The position numbers were made by a program, and so were the translations under genes. Positions 39,467 to 52,730 of a DNA stretch of 64,000 bases are shown here, in pieces. The notes under the pieces are model-generated. The model was not told where the DNA came from. It did no database searches and was given only the letters and a program-made list of their open reading frames with translations. Position 1 is the stretch's first letter. Every line of letters begins with the position of its first letter. Location of the stretch: NCBI RefSeq assembly GCF_040581485.1, contig NC_090130.1:7378001-7442000 (forward strand), written 5' to 3'. The stretch is from Linepithema humile (Eukaryota > Arthropoda > Insecta > Hymenoptera > Formicidae).

Positions 39467-39468
<2 letters not shown>

Positions 39469-39497
<29 letters not shown>
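39469..39497. repeat. (AG)n microsatellite
   Basis: About 14 perfect AG units ending in an A run. Confidence 0.95.
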
Positions 39498-39501
<4 letters not shown>

Positions 39502-42500
39502 ACAAGTAACCGCTATTAAATCAACATACCTTAAGCGATCTTCATTTGAATACGATTATGGATAACGCGATATCAGAACTGTGCTGCGCTATCAAATTTG
39601 ATATTCAAATAAATGATCCGTCTATTGTTCAAAGTGGATTCTGTCTTCGATTTATATCAATCGAAGATCGAGAGTGTACCGGTATTTCGCGTTTTTTCAT
39701 GCTTGGGAATAAACATGCTTGGGAATATTCGCATTTACGACAAGATTCCTATACAATATTAATTATCCGGTATTTCAGGTACTCCGCGAAAGTAAAAAAT
39801 CATATTTCCATTTTCAAGAAATACATCTCATAAAAGTCACGCGAGAAACGGTTCAACGAGAGGTATTGCTTTTCGCATCTTTTACGAGGAACTTTCATCA
39901 ACGAGATTTGTTTCCTTGCGGCAAACGATGATTCGCATGGCATTTCGTCGCGGGGTACATAAACGTAGTATTAAACCGTTATGCGTCGCGGAAACTTTGT
40001 TTATTTAGAAGTTATTTATTTGAGAGAAACATCGTGAAGACAGTGATGAATCTATGCGTATATTCTGTATACGGAAACTTGTACAAATATGATATGCATT
40101 GCGGTGTCGACTTGCGAAAAAAGTGAGAAGGACTAAATTTAACATTGACGAATGTATATCCCACCATCGCGGAAATCAATCTGAGTAACGCTAAATGTTT
40201 TAAGCACGATAGTATACGGTGTATCTTATGTAACGCAATTATGTGCATTGTCTTGTGATAAACTGCAAGATAAATTAATACAAAATCTCATCAGGAGGCA
40301 AGAACTAACAGTCAGAATATAATGCAGTCACCGGTCACGTTTCTTCTCTTCAAGAGAAGGAACAACCTATTATTTATTAACTATCCACTTGGAAATTGTA
40401 GATCAGCTATCTCTCGCATTGCGGAATCAAAGTCTGTTCGCGATTTTAATGTTATAGTAACAGAATACGCTAGCAAAAAATTTCAGAAAACCATTGAAAT
40501 AATTAATCACGAGTTCTGTGTTCTGAATTTTACATTTAAATGTCGATTTTGCAGCTTGAAAATAAACAGAGTACAAATATTTTTGAACATTTGCACCAAA
40601 AACGCATTTCATTACTTGTTATCAAAAATTTCCTACAAAATTGTCGTCAAAGGCTCATTTTCGCCATACATTTTTCGGTTCATAAACCGACCAAAGATAA
40701 GATGCATTCCGCGCGAGCTGCATTTGGCAGTGAGATACGCGATGACATTTCTATACCAAATATATCGCACAAAGCGACGCCGCCTCGTACTGTCATATTA
40801 AATATTATTTATGTCCCTTCACATACAAAGAGAGACCGGTTGACTCGCCTGGGATCTGAGTTCTTGTATGCGCGTGTGTGCATAAAGAACGCACGTCCGA
40901 TACGCATAACCGCGCCGCACAAAGCGTGAGCACGGTCGCTAAGGTTCCAATCGAAAAACAATATCGATCCATTGTTCCAGCCAGCCAATAAATATCATAA
41001 ATATCGGCCGACTGAATTATCGGGCTGATCTCGCGCGTTGAAACAACGTATGCGCCGATTCTTGTAGTCAGATTAAGCTTCTCTACTACTTGAGTATACA
41101 TCTATGATAAATGTGGAATAAGATTTGCACCTCGTTAGCCTTTTGAACGAACAAAGAAATATGTATTGCATAATGCTACAAGAAATCGCGGCGACGCTCC
41201 TACAATTCTAATGATATTCGGTCCTCTTATCTCATTGAATCTATAGACTCCGTGCGCGGACTACAATTTGTTAAATTTATATGAGCTTTAAAACAATTAT
41301 GCTCTAACTTCTTTTCATGTTTGAAGCTTTCTTTTCTTGTATAGCTGTTAATTGAATTGCCGTGCATTATTCGACAGAAATTCATAATAACAAAGAGATC
41401 GCGTCGATCCTTATTGTACTTGTGTACATATCCAATTTATTTGAAACTCAAGCAAGAGTTTCGGATTTAGACAGATACTGCCTTTGCACGATAAAAGAAA
41501 CTTCCTCAACCGTGTATAAAAATGCGCGTATTGTGCACTGTCACAGAGAGGTAACATTATATCACATTTGTCCTCGTGTACCGAACTGAGACATGTATTT
41601 CTACTCACGTTTCAGCGTCCCTTTGTGCGTCGCCCCTGTTATGGATCTGACATCACGACGAAACGATTGAATCTAGAAGAAAAATACAGGAGCTACGTTA
41701 CTTTTTTATTGGACTCGACGCTTTCCGTAAAAGCGGAATTCCGCAAATAACGGTAAATGTGCAAATTGTAACTTAATATTATTTAACATATTATACCGAT
41801 CTGTAAACAGTAAGAAAAACCTGTGGAAATTTGTTAAACTCATGATTGTTTAGCGATTATGCTTAACCGCGCTTTTGTCACTCCTGTGAATAAGTCTGTC
41901 CAATTTTGTAATAATGGTACACCTAGACATTTCTACAAAGCAGCGAAGCAATTTGCATAATCTTCAAATAAAATGCGGAATTTAAAGCGTTGCAGCAAAG
42001 AAATATTATGATACAGGCTGTGCCATCTTTTGGTACTCGCTGGAAACTGCGTTCATCTGCCAGTGATTCTCAATTTAAGGATGCTGTGCCTTTCAATGTA
42101 CAATAAAATGCGTATAAAAGCGCTCAATCCTTATATTTAATAGAAACATTAATTGATCTTAATCATCTTGTCTTTTACGCGTCGTAATTTTGCAACAAAT
42201 ATAAAACACACCTCGATATTTCGTGGCAGCATGCGTAAGAATGAATCCAAATGCAATTGAGAACCAACGTTAAAAAGAATGATTTTCGATGGGAAGGAAA
42301 ATCCCCGGGCGACCATATGGCCACAGCCTTTTTACCTTATCGATATTAGCATAGAAGAGCAGTTTGCAAAATCGTTACGCGTTACGAAAGTGCACGTCTG
42401 GGCCTACTAAAGGCTATCTCGCCGAATAAAACGACCTTTAAATAAGGTATTACGCCAATATGTTCACCGGACAAATGCAAAAAATAACGAAAGGTAGCTC

Positions 42501-45221
42501 AATTATTTCAACCGAACGGTCCGGTTCAAATAATTATTGTTGATTAAACTATTGTGATTATATTCGTTAATCTTGTCGTTGCGATGCAAGAAAAAAATAA
42601 TATCTAAAGTAATAATAAATTTAAAACATGTCGAGACAATGCTGAAAGATAACATACATTAGACTTAAGTGTGTTTAAATATCAATATTATCAACTAAAA
42701 CCATAAATTTCTTTTCTTTATATTTTGTATCAATCACACAACAAAGACTCTAAAATAAATAAATAAATCTTGCATGCGCCGCTTCTAAAAAAATACTAGT
42801 TAATCCTAGATTAGCACACCTATTCACTGACACATCAAAATACCCGCTGCGCTAAAGCCGCAAAGAGTTAGCACCGCGCGATTACGCGAAGAATGTGGTG
42901 CGCGCGATGCACGCACTTTGCACAAATTCAGACACAGTATAATCTGCCATCGAGTGGGCGAATAGGCACTGGCAAAGGGGTGCTACAGCTCAGGCGGTGT
43001 AGGAGGTAAGTGCGCGGAGGGGCGCGGAGTGAAAGAGGATTGCCGATCCATCCATGAGAGATGACGCCAGTCTCTGAATGCGGGATAAAACCTTGCTGAT
43101 GCCCAGCAGAGCGATCCGCGGGATGGAAGCGAGAGGGTGAGCTTAGAGAAAAGGAAGGAGAAAAATAACGCGAACGAGAGAGCGAGAAAGAGAAAGAGAG
43201 GCGAAAGGGACGAAGACGCTACTGAATGCCGCGGAAAGTAAAACTCAAGGCAGCGGATCCGAAAGGACGCTGAAGACTCCCAAATCCATATAAATTGTCG
43301 TATTGTTGGAAGACCGTGTCGCATACCAATTCGAGACACACAATATACTGAACAGAAAGCACTGTCGATAGTCCAGGTGATCGCAGCTTGTTACAATTAT
43401 CATCACTATTATACGTATGATTTCTATATCACAATCAGTCCATAAGAAAAATCCATGTAACATCATAAATTGAAATACTTAGATTTAAATACATAGAATT
43501 AAAGAATTAAAATAAATTTCGTTTTCTTTCTTTATATAAATATTCTTCCAACTGTTCTCTCATTTGGCAAATTCGAAGATTTTGCACAAACAGAAGGTTT
43601 TCGTAATCAATTCTATCTTTCTGCTTTCGATTTGCACAAAATATAAATAAAGATATAGAGTCTTCATTTAAGATTCATGCATGTCGTGAAATCCCAATGC
43701 GTCCACAGATTTTTGTAGTCATCCTCGATACAATTCGTCACTTCTAGGGTAGATTATGGAGATCGCCGTAAATAACGAAACGCCAGTCGATGTATCACCG
43801 AAAGAAATCGGATCGCATTGTTATTCCGTTCGCGTTTCCGTGCCCGCACGATTTGCTTCTGTACGCGGGGCTGCGCGACGCGACTTCCGATCGGAAGACT
43901 CATCCGATCGACGCCGAACATTCTTGCGAAGGCAAAGGTGTGAGAGGATGTTTTTGCGCTTTCCTAATCGGATGACGCGTTAAAGCGAAGTTCTGGTCCA
44001 CGGCGCGATCCAAGAAGATTATCGACATGTATCATCTACCCGCTGACGTCTGGATTTTCTCTTCGCTTACCTATCCCCATCGAAGCGCGATATGCTGTCA
44101 GCTAGGTCTTTGAAGTCGACTGAAATACGACTCGGTACTGCAAAGCAGTGGTGTCCAACTTAAAATCTGTGTGTTTAATCCGTGGAAAGTTTTTAAGATT
44201 ATCTTATTGAACATAAAAGTCAGACACGATGTATCGAAAATTTTGATTGCCATCTCTGCAAAGTTCGATTTAATTATCTGCATAAATGTACAATCCGCGC
44301 GTAATATAATAATAATCGTTACAAGCGGATAATTTCTACAAAAGAAATTTGAGAAAGTCATTTATAAAATGATTAATTGGACTTTCGAACAAAAACATCC
44401 CAATTTCAAGCTCGTTTCGCTTCTTACGCTTCGAGAGCTGTTCGAAAAACAGTTGGACGTCACTGTCCAAGGGATCATAGGCCGGCATCGGGCAAGGTTA
44501 AAAGTGGAAAGACGTTCGTATGATCGCCATTGGAGCGGGTGGCTAAGGGATTTCAGTCAAAATACAACTCCTTAGTGTACTGGCGGTAGCCGATAAATTA
44601 TTATCTCCCGAAGATTAGCCCTGATGTCGCGACCCTCATAAATATCAGTATATTTTTGCTCGGTAAGCCGATTTCCTTTCTGCCGAAGGCTTCGAAACGT
44701 AGCGGCTGCTGCCGAACAGCGCGAAATCCTTTCTTACCCCCTCCCGCCTGCCGCTGTTTCGCGATCCTCAGCGATCGTTCCCGTGGAAGGCTCTTTATAG
44801 ACCCGGAGATTAAAGATGCTTCTCGTATTCCTTTTTAATTTCGCGTCTCTCGGCGCGACCGGCGTCGGTTATTTTCAGTGGTAAGCCCGTGTCAGCATAC
44901 GCCGAATAACAGATCGAAATAATTCGCCTCCTTTCGATCTTCACGGCGTATATATCGAAGAGTGTCGACATGAGTAAGTAGAAATTGCGCGACGATAACA
45001 CGTTTTCTCACAGATCGCCGTACAAGACCTTCCGCTCTCGAGACATTTAATTCCCGTAATATAATTTTCGATCAATATGTAAAATAAAATATTAAAAGAA
45101 TTAGAAAATTTCGAATAATAGAATAGTAAAATAGATTAGATTTTTCGAGATATACAGACAAAGTTAATACGCGAAAACTCGAAATTTAACGTAAGACAAA
45201 GTGATGTTTTTTCTTTGCGAG
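39498..45221. other. gene-less stretch
   Basis: The imperfect-copy word CATGCTTGGGAAT is repeated at 39698 and 39714 (period 16). 40320-40800 is open for 159 codons in one frame, but the translation is a featureless mix of basic and aromatic residues. 42540-42790 is AT-rich and includes (AAAT)4 near 42753-42768. 43010-43250 is GA-rich. An octamer motif lies at 41951. No gene is recognised. Confidence 0.5.
41616..41750 (+). other. ORF segment behind an acceptor-like site
   Basis: After TTTCTACTCACGTTTCAG the frame is open for 44 codons to TAA. It reads RPFVRRPCYGSDITTKRLNL at its start and ends AEFRK. The composition is natural-looking but I recognise nothing. Segments this short behind an AG are frequent by chance. 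Confidence 0.08.
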
Positions 45222-45410
45222 TCATCTCTTGACAAGTACTCGGAGCAACTCGGCGAATATCTTGGCAATGTTCGAGGACACAAACGGTTCGCCGTTTTCT
45301 TCTAGAACGCGCGATATACGTTCTTCTAAAACCTCTTCCGCCATATATGAGCCGGGTCTTACTGCCACGATATATTTTGCAAATCTTTCGCTATTTATCA
45401 CCAGCAGCAT
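45222..45410 (-). CDS. unassigned 62-residue ORF with protein-like composition
   Basis: The minus-strand frame from the first ATG reads MLLVINSERFAKYIVAVRPG at its N-terminus and ends SSNIAKIFAELLRVLVKR before TGA. The frame is open a further 17 codons upstream to a TGA. The residue mix (alternating hydrophobic and charged, with a helix-like acidic stretch AEEVLEERISRVLEENGEP) looks more like a real soluble protein than most frames here. The opposite strand is also open for 122 codons across the same bases. An AG acceptor about 25 bases before the open part is followed by an in-frame stop, so a spliced version is not obvious. I cannot name a family. It may be a fossil exon, a small gene or chance. 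Confidence 0.15.
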   Translation of the reverse strand: MLLVINSERFAKYIVAVRPGSYMAEEVLEERISRVLEENGEPFVSSNIAKIFAELLRVLVKR

Positions 45411-45455
45411 TCGCGAAACCCTTGTGCGCGTAATGCTTTCCCCTTCGTTCGTCAA

Positions 45456-47300
45456 CCGTTTTCATATTTTCATGCCGTGCTATTTTCTGAAAGCGACATT
45501 GCCAGAGATTTCCATAATTCTGAGAAACTGTCGTTCGCAGTGTGCGATCGTGCAAAATCTAAAATGGCATTTTCACACATCTTCTTTACTAATGTGACGA
45601 ATTTTTACAACGTATATTAATTTGAAGATCTAGTACATATATATCAACTATAAATGTATAAATAAGAAGAATGAATATAAGTCTACAGAAAACATAAAAT
45701 GTCTACATCAAATTATTATTATATCTTATAAATCTTGATAAATTTAAGACCAGATTTCTTATCTCTAAACAGATATTTAAAATAACTTTGTTACAATCAA
45801 GAATTAATATACATTCTGATAAATTACATATTAGTCGTTTGCAAAATATAATAAAAACAAATTATATTTGAATCTAAATCACACATAATTAATTAAGAAA
45901 AATACATAATAATGAAATTTCAGACCAGGAGCAAAATAAGATGAAAAACAATCCTAGAAATTCACAAACATTCTTATCAATGTGTCAGCATCATTTTCTA
46001 CTTTCGAATATTTCGAGGAGATCTCTTTCTCGGATCCGAAGCCGCGTCGCTTTCCTTTCCATTTCACCCGAGTACAAACCCACGCCGCGTCCTTTATCAC
46101 GAGCCTCGCTGTACCTCGAAGGATCGCGTGTCGTGGAAGATAGCGGAGCCGTTTGTAAAATGTAAAATTCGTAATACATCGCCGCAAAAGTGGAATAAGC
46201 CGAGACATACGGGGTGGTACCATCGGCGGCGCAGCACCGGCGGCAGCAACAGAAATGGTGGGGTGGACAGAGGGTGGTACGGTAGGTGGGTTGAGAGTAG
46301 GGGGTACGAGACCCGTGTACGGTTATGTGTCTCATTTATCAGCACAGATATTATTATGGCTCTACGCGGCCGGAGCTAGGAATTTTACATACGTACGGAC
46401 ATTTGTACCTTCGCGATATAATATAAGGACGTAATAATGCGCACGCATACGAACGAGCCACCCCACACGAACTGCCATCCTCATCGCGCGGACGCTCGCG
46501 CACGTAGTCGGCTTCTTTTTATCCGCCGGCGACCCGTCAGTAATTTGTATGTCGCGCAGCGATATCAAATGGCGATTAATGGCAAGAACTGATTTCGTAC
46601 AAGTATTAAAGATGTAACAAAACTGGTGATAACCTATTCATTATCAATTAATAAAATATGTGTTAGAAGCTGAAAATTTAATTAACAAGCGAATAAAAAT
46701 GATAATACATTAATCAAGTCTTTACTATCGCACATAAACAATTTTTGTAATCTGAAAAATGCTATTAAGCACAATTTGAGAAGTTATTATGCGACTGTGT
46801 GCTTCGCCGTCGTGAAAAAGATCATGCTTACGAAAATGAAGTCGATCTCTCATTCAGGTGGCGTAAGAAGAGCATGCACGTAGCACGTATAGGTACATAG
46901 TAGGCAAGATCCGGCGGCCACCCCCCAAGTCCTTTACTCCCCCCCCCGAGTCAAAAAGAGGGGGGGTGTCCCACCACGGTCGTCAAACCTTAATACATTT
47001 ACAGCTCACGAGAGCGCTCGCTGGCTGCTCCTGTCGTGAGCGGCAGCGCCGGATATCTGCCAGTGGATCTCTCTATAGAGTGTATCACGTTTGCGCATGT
47101 GAATATCGCACGTATAAGTGGAAGAAAGATGGCCCGGGTCGTCCGTCCCCAGCGGCTAACCCCCTGATATATCGTTTACGTGTCTCGGCGTGCATACGTC
47201 GTTTGGGACACATGCCTCTTCCACCACCACCACATCTTCTTCCTTCTTTTGCCTCGCGTCCTGGCCGACGTTCTCCTTCTTGCGCCACCTTCTATCCTCA
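45456..47300. other. gene-less stretch
   Basis: 45600-45930 is AT-rich. 46020-46560 is CpG-rich. A C9 run at 46939-46947 and a G7 run at 46960-46966 can pair as a short hairpin. 47210-47300 is pyrimidine-rich. No gene is recognised. Confidence 0.5.
46939..46966. repeat. C9/G7 hairpin
   Basis: C9, then a 12-base loop, then G7 on the same strand. It can fold as a stem of seven G:C pairs. It may also be unstable in replication. Confidence 0.8.
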
Positions 47301-47309
47301 CCTCTTTCT

Positions 47310-47475
47310 TACTCTTCCGCCGCTAACCCACCGAACATCCACCCTCTACTCCCTCGAAGATTCTTCGTGAATCCTTACTTTACGAATTCAGAAGACGGTG
47401 GGACACGTTAGTTCGGGAATCGCGCTTGATGGCCGCGCTCATATCCCCGACGCCTGACCTACTTCCCGCGCGGAA
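47310..47475. repeat. diverged duplication, copy A
   Basis: The core 47368-47390 (TGAATCCTTACTTTACGAATTCA) matches 47853-47875 at 21 of 23 bases. Eight extra bases follow in this copy. Then TGGGA, GTTAGTTC, GAAT and CTTGA blocks match, and the exact 10-mer GACCTACTTC ends the alignment (47456-47465). Weaker similarity extends about 60 bases upstream (CTCTTCCGCC versus CTCTTACCGCC). Confidence 0.75.
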
Positions 47476-47789
47476 ATTTTAACACGCTTCACTCTGGACC
47501 GCTATCGACGATCAACGTTCGAACTGAACTGTGTTTTCGATTTACTGAAGACTCTCGTATCTCTAACAAAAAATATTTGAAATTCAAAGTACAATGATTT
47601 GTCGGCGTAAAATTTATAAGGTCTTAAAGTAATATTATTTATTTATTCGCATCATATAAAAAATAAGACTCGTGATAAAAAGTTGAGAGAGCGTGCATCT
47701 TTTTATTATAAGAAATATGCGTATGTAAATGAAAAACGTAGTATTGACGTATATTATTCAATATGTTTACTTTTTGTTCTCATAGAATT
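47476..47789. other. spacer between duplication copies
   Basis: About 310 bases, AT-rich from 47560 onward. No gene, no terminal repeats and no simple repeat are seen. Confidence 0.6.
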
Positions 47790-47955
47790 TTTTGATCTTC
47801 TCTTACCGCCCACGTCTGACATGTCAAATATTTCCTTCTCTCAAATATCATATGAACCCTAACTTTACGAATTCATGGGAACTGTTAGTTCTTGAATGAC
47901 ACTTGACATCTTGCTCGGATCACTCTTGTCAGACGACCTACTTCTAGCACGAAGA
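47790..47955. repeat. diverged duplication, copy B
   Basis: Second copy, offset by about 480 bases. It lacks the 8 bases present in copy A after the GAATTCA core. The reading frames of the two copies go out of register at that gap on both strands, so the similarity is best read as an old non-coding duplication. Its own GACCTACTTC lies at 47935-47944. Confidence 0.75.
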
Positions 47956-48482
47956 CTTCAGTACCTAAAATATCTATCTATACGTGCAATATCTGCATAT
48001 GCAAAATGTCTCTAACTTTGGGCAAAAATTTATTAATTTTACATATGCGCTCCTTCTCAATAAGCAACTTAAAAAGAAAATAACTTAAAACTAGTCTAGT
48101 CTGTTCGACATAAATCTAAAGGAAACATAAAGTTTATCAAATTCATCTTAAAACTCAATCTGCAATTTTAAATGCCATTTAATCAATCTTCTATTCTTGC
48201 AGCAGAGCACAGATTAATTATTTCTACGCAGTAGTCGATTCATGGTGCAATAAAATCGACTCGATTTGATTAGCACAGGAGTGCAACGTTCGTTAGTAAG
48301 TTCACGATTCGATGCTCGCAATATATGCGCCGGCCGTTAGCTCACCCACAATACCTGATTTATTAAACGATATTTCACGGCACCTCGTCGTTTTCTCGCC
48401 CAATAACCAGTACGGATATTCGAGAGGTCATTGGCAATCCTGCCGACGACCTTCTGATTCTTAGAGCTATCCGCGGGCCCCT

Positions 48483-48497
48483 CCCCCCCCCCCCCCC
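48483..48497. repeat. poly(C)15
   Basis: Fifteen consecutive C bases on the plus strand (poly-G on the minus strand). Confidence 0.93.
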
Positions 48498-49781
48498 TCG
48501 TACGTGTTGCCACTCACAAACACACACTCGCAAGAGCTAACTCGCATCGCGGTGGACACCGCGCGATATCAGGCGCATTATCGCCGTACGACATTACCCC
48601 GGCTTTGACTAATGTCCTCGAACGAATGCCTACGCTTCGCCGATTTATAATGCCGGTCAACGAGATGTGGACAAACACCGGGCACCAATATATTTCAGAT
48701 TATGGCTAAGCCCTGCACGGAGCTCCTCCCCGCGCTATATTCCTCCCGGTGCACCGACCGGGAGCAGGACCTGGAACCAGACCAACATCAGAAGTGCATC
48801 TGCAATCTCCCCTCCCTTCCCTCCACCACCCGTCGCAAGATCCTTGATGATAATACCGATCGATGGTCCCGACCGCATACACGAGGAATCTAGATGTGTC
48901 TCCTCTCTTTCCTCGCCACCTTTCACCTCTCAGCTCCGCTGATCGATTATCGCCTCGATGTGTGTGAAATTGTACGTGTATGCATAAATGTGTGAATCTT
49001 TCTATTCGAAATTTGCTTAGCGATATTTCATGTATGTTAATAAAATCTGTTTGAAAAATCAATACAAAATTGATATTACAGTAAACAAATGAATTTTAAT
49101 TTTCCAAAAAGGATATTATAATTTTTATTACTTTTTGTAGACTCAGCTTTCCGCTACCTCCCGCATTGACAGCGTATCACAAATGCTAATTTATCGCGAT
49201 AAGAATAATGCGCGTAAAAACGACGCGATACTCTCATCAATTAAACTATCGCGCAATCTCATTAGTTTTTCGAGTCGCAAGCGCCGACTGAGGGAAGGCA
49301 AAGCGGGATGATAGGGTCACCGACTAGCGCCGTACCTTTGCGCGCTGGCTATCTTCTCTTCTCTCACCTTGCCGCGCGGTCCTCCGCACTTTCCGCGTTG
49401 CAGTAATGCATTTATATAAATCAGGTTCAGCCGCGGACCACCATAAAGCATTGCTATGTTTCGATGTCCGTAAAGCATTCCTGGGCGGGTTCGCGTTTGA
49501 TTCACGCGTGACCGTGTGTGGGGCGAGCTCCTAAAGGTACCCTTGCGGACTACGGGAACCGGCGCAGGCCCCGCGTACGTACACGTTTACCACACCACCA
49601 CCGCAGGACAGACGTGAGAGAACTTGTCGCTGGCGATAATAGTTTATTTGTCGTTGGACTTGCCGTGGAAGGAGATATGTTCCGGTTTCTCGTCCCGTTC
49701 CACACCCGTCGAGGATTGTTTATTATGCGAATTGAACGGGCCGAAGGCGATAAAGATCCCGTCTGTTCCTTCGCGGCGTTC

Positions 49782-49815
49782 TGTCTCTCTCTCTCTCTCT
49801 CTTTCTTTCTCTCGC
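49782..49815. repeat. (TC)n microsatellite, interrupted
   Basis: TC repeat with TTTCTTTC interruptions. Confidence 0.92.
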
Positions 49816-50171
49816 TCCCCTCTGTCGCAATTTCGCAAACGGCGCCTCGGATGCCGACAACGCACGCCAGCTCTATGTGTTATCTTGTTTTTGTCGCGAT
49901 ACCGTCATCAATTTTGAATCGCGGCTGCAAGCCAATTAGATCTTGATATTGTATTACGTCGCACCGATCGATGAGATTATATATTAAAAAAGAAATATAA
50001 TTTTCCGCGGAAGAATCGATCTCTATAAACAATTTTTCCACAATATTTATCCAAATTTTTTATTTTTAACTTTAAAAAAATATTAATAGCATTTAATAGA
50101 TTGGTGCTTAATTTAGAATATTAAATCTTACAATATTCACAATATTCGATAAGTAAATAATTTCAAAATGG

Positions 50172-50462
50172 TCAATCATTATTTTTATCAACCGGATAAG
50201 ATTTTTTAGAAGGATAGAATACAACATAATCCTTATGACAACAAGCGCATTTTGTTTCTGAGAAATATTTCTCACTTCTTTTTATCTTCGCTTCGCCTCG
50301 ATGGCACCTGCACGACATATTCTCACCTTCGAGAACTGCGCGCGCGTCTTCGAAGGTGCGAACGAGACTTAATTCAAGACCATCGCGGCTCGATGCCCCC
50401 GATGACAAACGCTCCGACCTCGCAGCCAATTTTTTAATACCATTTCTGGTGACCAATCGCAT
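50172..50462 (-). CDS. unassigned 96-residue ORF with Cys/His cluster
   Basis: This starts at a genuine ATG and ends at TGA on the minus strand. The C-terminal half carries CRCH and, about 20 residues later, CACCH (segment MSCRCHRGEAKIKRS, then FSETKCACCHKDYVVFYP), which could in principle bind a metal ion. I do not recognise it as a known finger. There is no signal peptide. A CACCTTCGA...TCGAAGGTG hairpin lies inside the frame (about 50315-50350). Dozens of chance frames of this length are expected in the window, so confidence is low. Confidence 0.12.
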   Translation of the reverse strand: MRLVTRNGIKKLAARSERLSSGASSRDGLELSLVRTFEDARAVLEGENMSCRCHRGEAKIKRSEKYFSETKCACCHKDYVVFYPSKKSYPVDKNND

Positions 50463-52721
50463 CGTGGAAAATTATTGCCCACCCCATGGATCGTTTGTTT
50501 CTGCACAGGAATCTACCTGCTAGCGCTTATGCGATTCGCAGCCTCATACTTTAAAATGACGTCTTTTTCTCTCCGGCCAATTCGGTGTCGCCGTAATCTG
50601 ATAATTTTTGCTTCATCTCTTGGTATTTTGATTACTGCTCGTACGTTTAATGTTAATTCCTATTTTAATAATAATAAAAATAAAATTTAATTTTCTTCTC
50701 TATAGTAAAACTTATACTGTTATTAAAGTTAATAATAATTTAATTTGATTTAATTAAATTAAATCAGAATTAAACCAACAATATCTGATATATGCCGCAT
50801 CATCAATACTAACGCAATGAATTTCAGTCTAAATAAAGCAAACGACGCATACTCAATCTCTCCCACCTTCAACTGCAATATTAACGACGCCAATAAGTGT
50901 TCGTCTACTCCCTTCGAAAAGCATTCCAATCGTACGAGCAATCCGCCATCGCGCCCGATTAAACGCTAATAAGATCTGACTAATTGAACATTGGAATCCA
51001 TCGTGCTTATTAACTCGCACAGATTACAAGGGTGGCTTACATCTGAGACGCGTAGAAACGAGCCAGCAAGAAATGCCGAACGATTTTCATTCTACGGGCC
51101 TCTCGCTACCTTCCGATGAAACATCCGGGAAATGCTATTAGCGTCTAACTTATCGGCCAATTTGTCGTCCGGACTCCGGGAACGATTAGCGTGGCACGAA
51201 GTGACGCAGATAGCCGACGGGAGCGAAGAAGAAGAAGACAGGTCGGAGCTATTCTCGGGATCGTAGGAGCCGACAAATCGTTTGTCACGGATCCGGTAAT
51301 AACCCGAGGCCAGCTTTATCGGTGACTAAGTAATAGCTACCAATAGGCAAAGAGTCCCGGAGGACCTTATCGGATCCATTAAAGGGTACACCGTTATGTT
51401 GTAGTCCTTGACGCATCGTCAAGACAGATAGATATCTTCGATCGTTCGTCATGCGTGAATTTTTTCTCGATTCAATACACGTTAAATGTGAAAACTAACA
51501 ATAGATACTTGCATTAGTAATAATAATTGAACCTGTGTATATCTCGATTCACGCTTAAATTTCAAATTTAAAAAGAAAATTGAACTACCTGTTTTATTTA
51601 ATTAAAAATTTATGATATATAATTATTCTGATGCAAAGAATCGTGACGTAAGCCGCCACAATTGGTTATTATAATTACTTATCTCACGTGAAAACACAAT
51701 ATCTACGTTTTCGCGTTTTACGAGGCATTAATATAAGCAAACGAGTGGTCGCCGACTGATGTTACAAGAAATATGTCGTCTACGTTTTGCCGCGATATGA
51801 ACTTCTTGCTTGGTCAACGAAATAAGAGGTATCCACTATTAAGCGGCGAAGCGACTCGGTCAGGTTTCGTCGTATACGACTGTTACATACATCAGGTAGG
51901 AATCCGCGGAGCTCCTTGTATCGTATTTGTTCTTCGAGGTTATCGTACCTCATCTCGCAGTACGTGACGAGGAACGTAATAACGATTGTGCGTGCGCTTA
52001 GCCTTCGTAACTGGTTTCCTTGGTTTCTGTAATTCTTGAACAAGACACTGGTTCATCGCGCTTCATTCGCATACTCGTCTCGCACGTGTTCGTGAGAATT
52101 TGAGATACATTTCGGCAATCCATAAATCAGTGTGTCGATTTAATACACATAGTTGCATATCATTAAAGATTTCGACTCAAAATTCACAGAAAATTAATAA
52201 TTATTTAGAATTTAGCAAGATATAATAATCCTGTCCTTTTGCTGCGCTAGAAATCGGACAATTTAAAGAAACAAAGAAGAATGACATTGATGCGAAGGCC
52301 GGCGGTTCGGAGTTTAGACGGTCTTACTTTCGTTTTGCGAAATCCCTGGTTCCCACGTTATACCGCGTGCTACGTGCGGAAAAAAGCGATCAACGCGGTG
52401 TAAATCACTCGTTTGCGTCGCATTAATTGATATTTATTATCGGGCGGCGGTCTAATTGCAATTAATAGAAGACTTTGTCGGCATTCGCAGCATCGTGCAT
52501 TGCGGTTACGCAAAAGTACCAATAAAGAGGGCTTTGCGGTTCTGACAGCCGACGCTCATTACTCGCATTTCGTCGCGGCAATAGGATTGCGGCCGCATCA
52601 GCGTCGACCGTCCATAACACCGTTACCGTGCGCGATAAATATTGAACGGAATCACTTTTCGTTCATTTCCAGTATTTTCCTCAAAACGCACTGAGCCGTA
52701 CGCAGGAGTCTCGCGCGAGAC

Positions 52722-52730
52722 TATAAATAG
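52722..52730 (+). promoter_or_regulatory. possible TATA box
   Basis: TATAAATAG lies 288 bases upstream of the ATG at 53011 and about 45 bases upstream of an octamer motif (52776). No clear initiator is seen at +30. Confidence 0.15.

Larger units (their letters stand above)
36898..39468. other. gene-less stretch
   Basis: 37330-37760 is long and AT-rich. 37230-37256 carries a short GA run. The 37850-38230 block is more CpG-rich and open in several frames without a recognisable domain. A14 lies at 38783-38796 and C12 at 39085-39096. A TATA-like site lies at 38320. Confidence 0.5.

Noticed and set aside
40322..40801. 159-codon plus-strand frame with 129-codon overlapping frame
   Set aside because: Basic, aromatic-rich and without motifs. 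The neighbouring frame is open too, so base composition explains it.
43571..43645. Two similar TTTGCACAAA segments about 55 bases apart
   Set aside because: The similarity is limited to about a dozen AT-rich bases, within chance.
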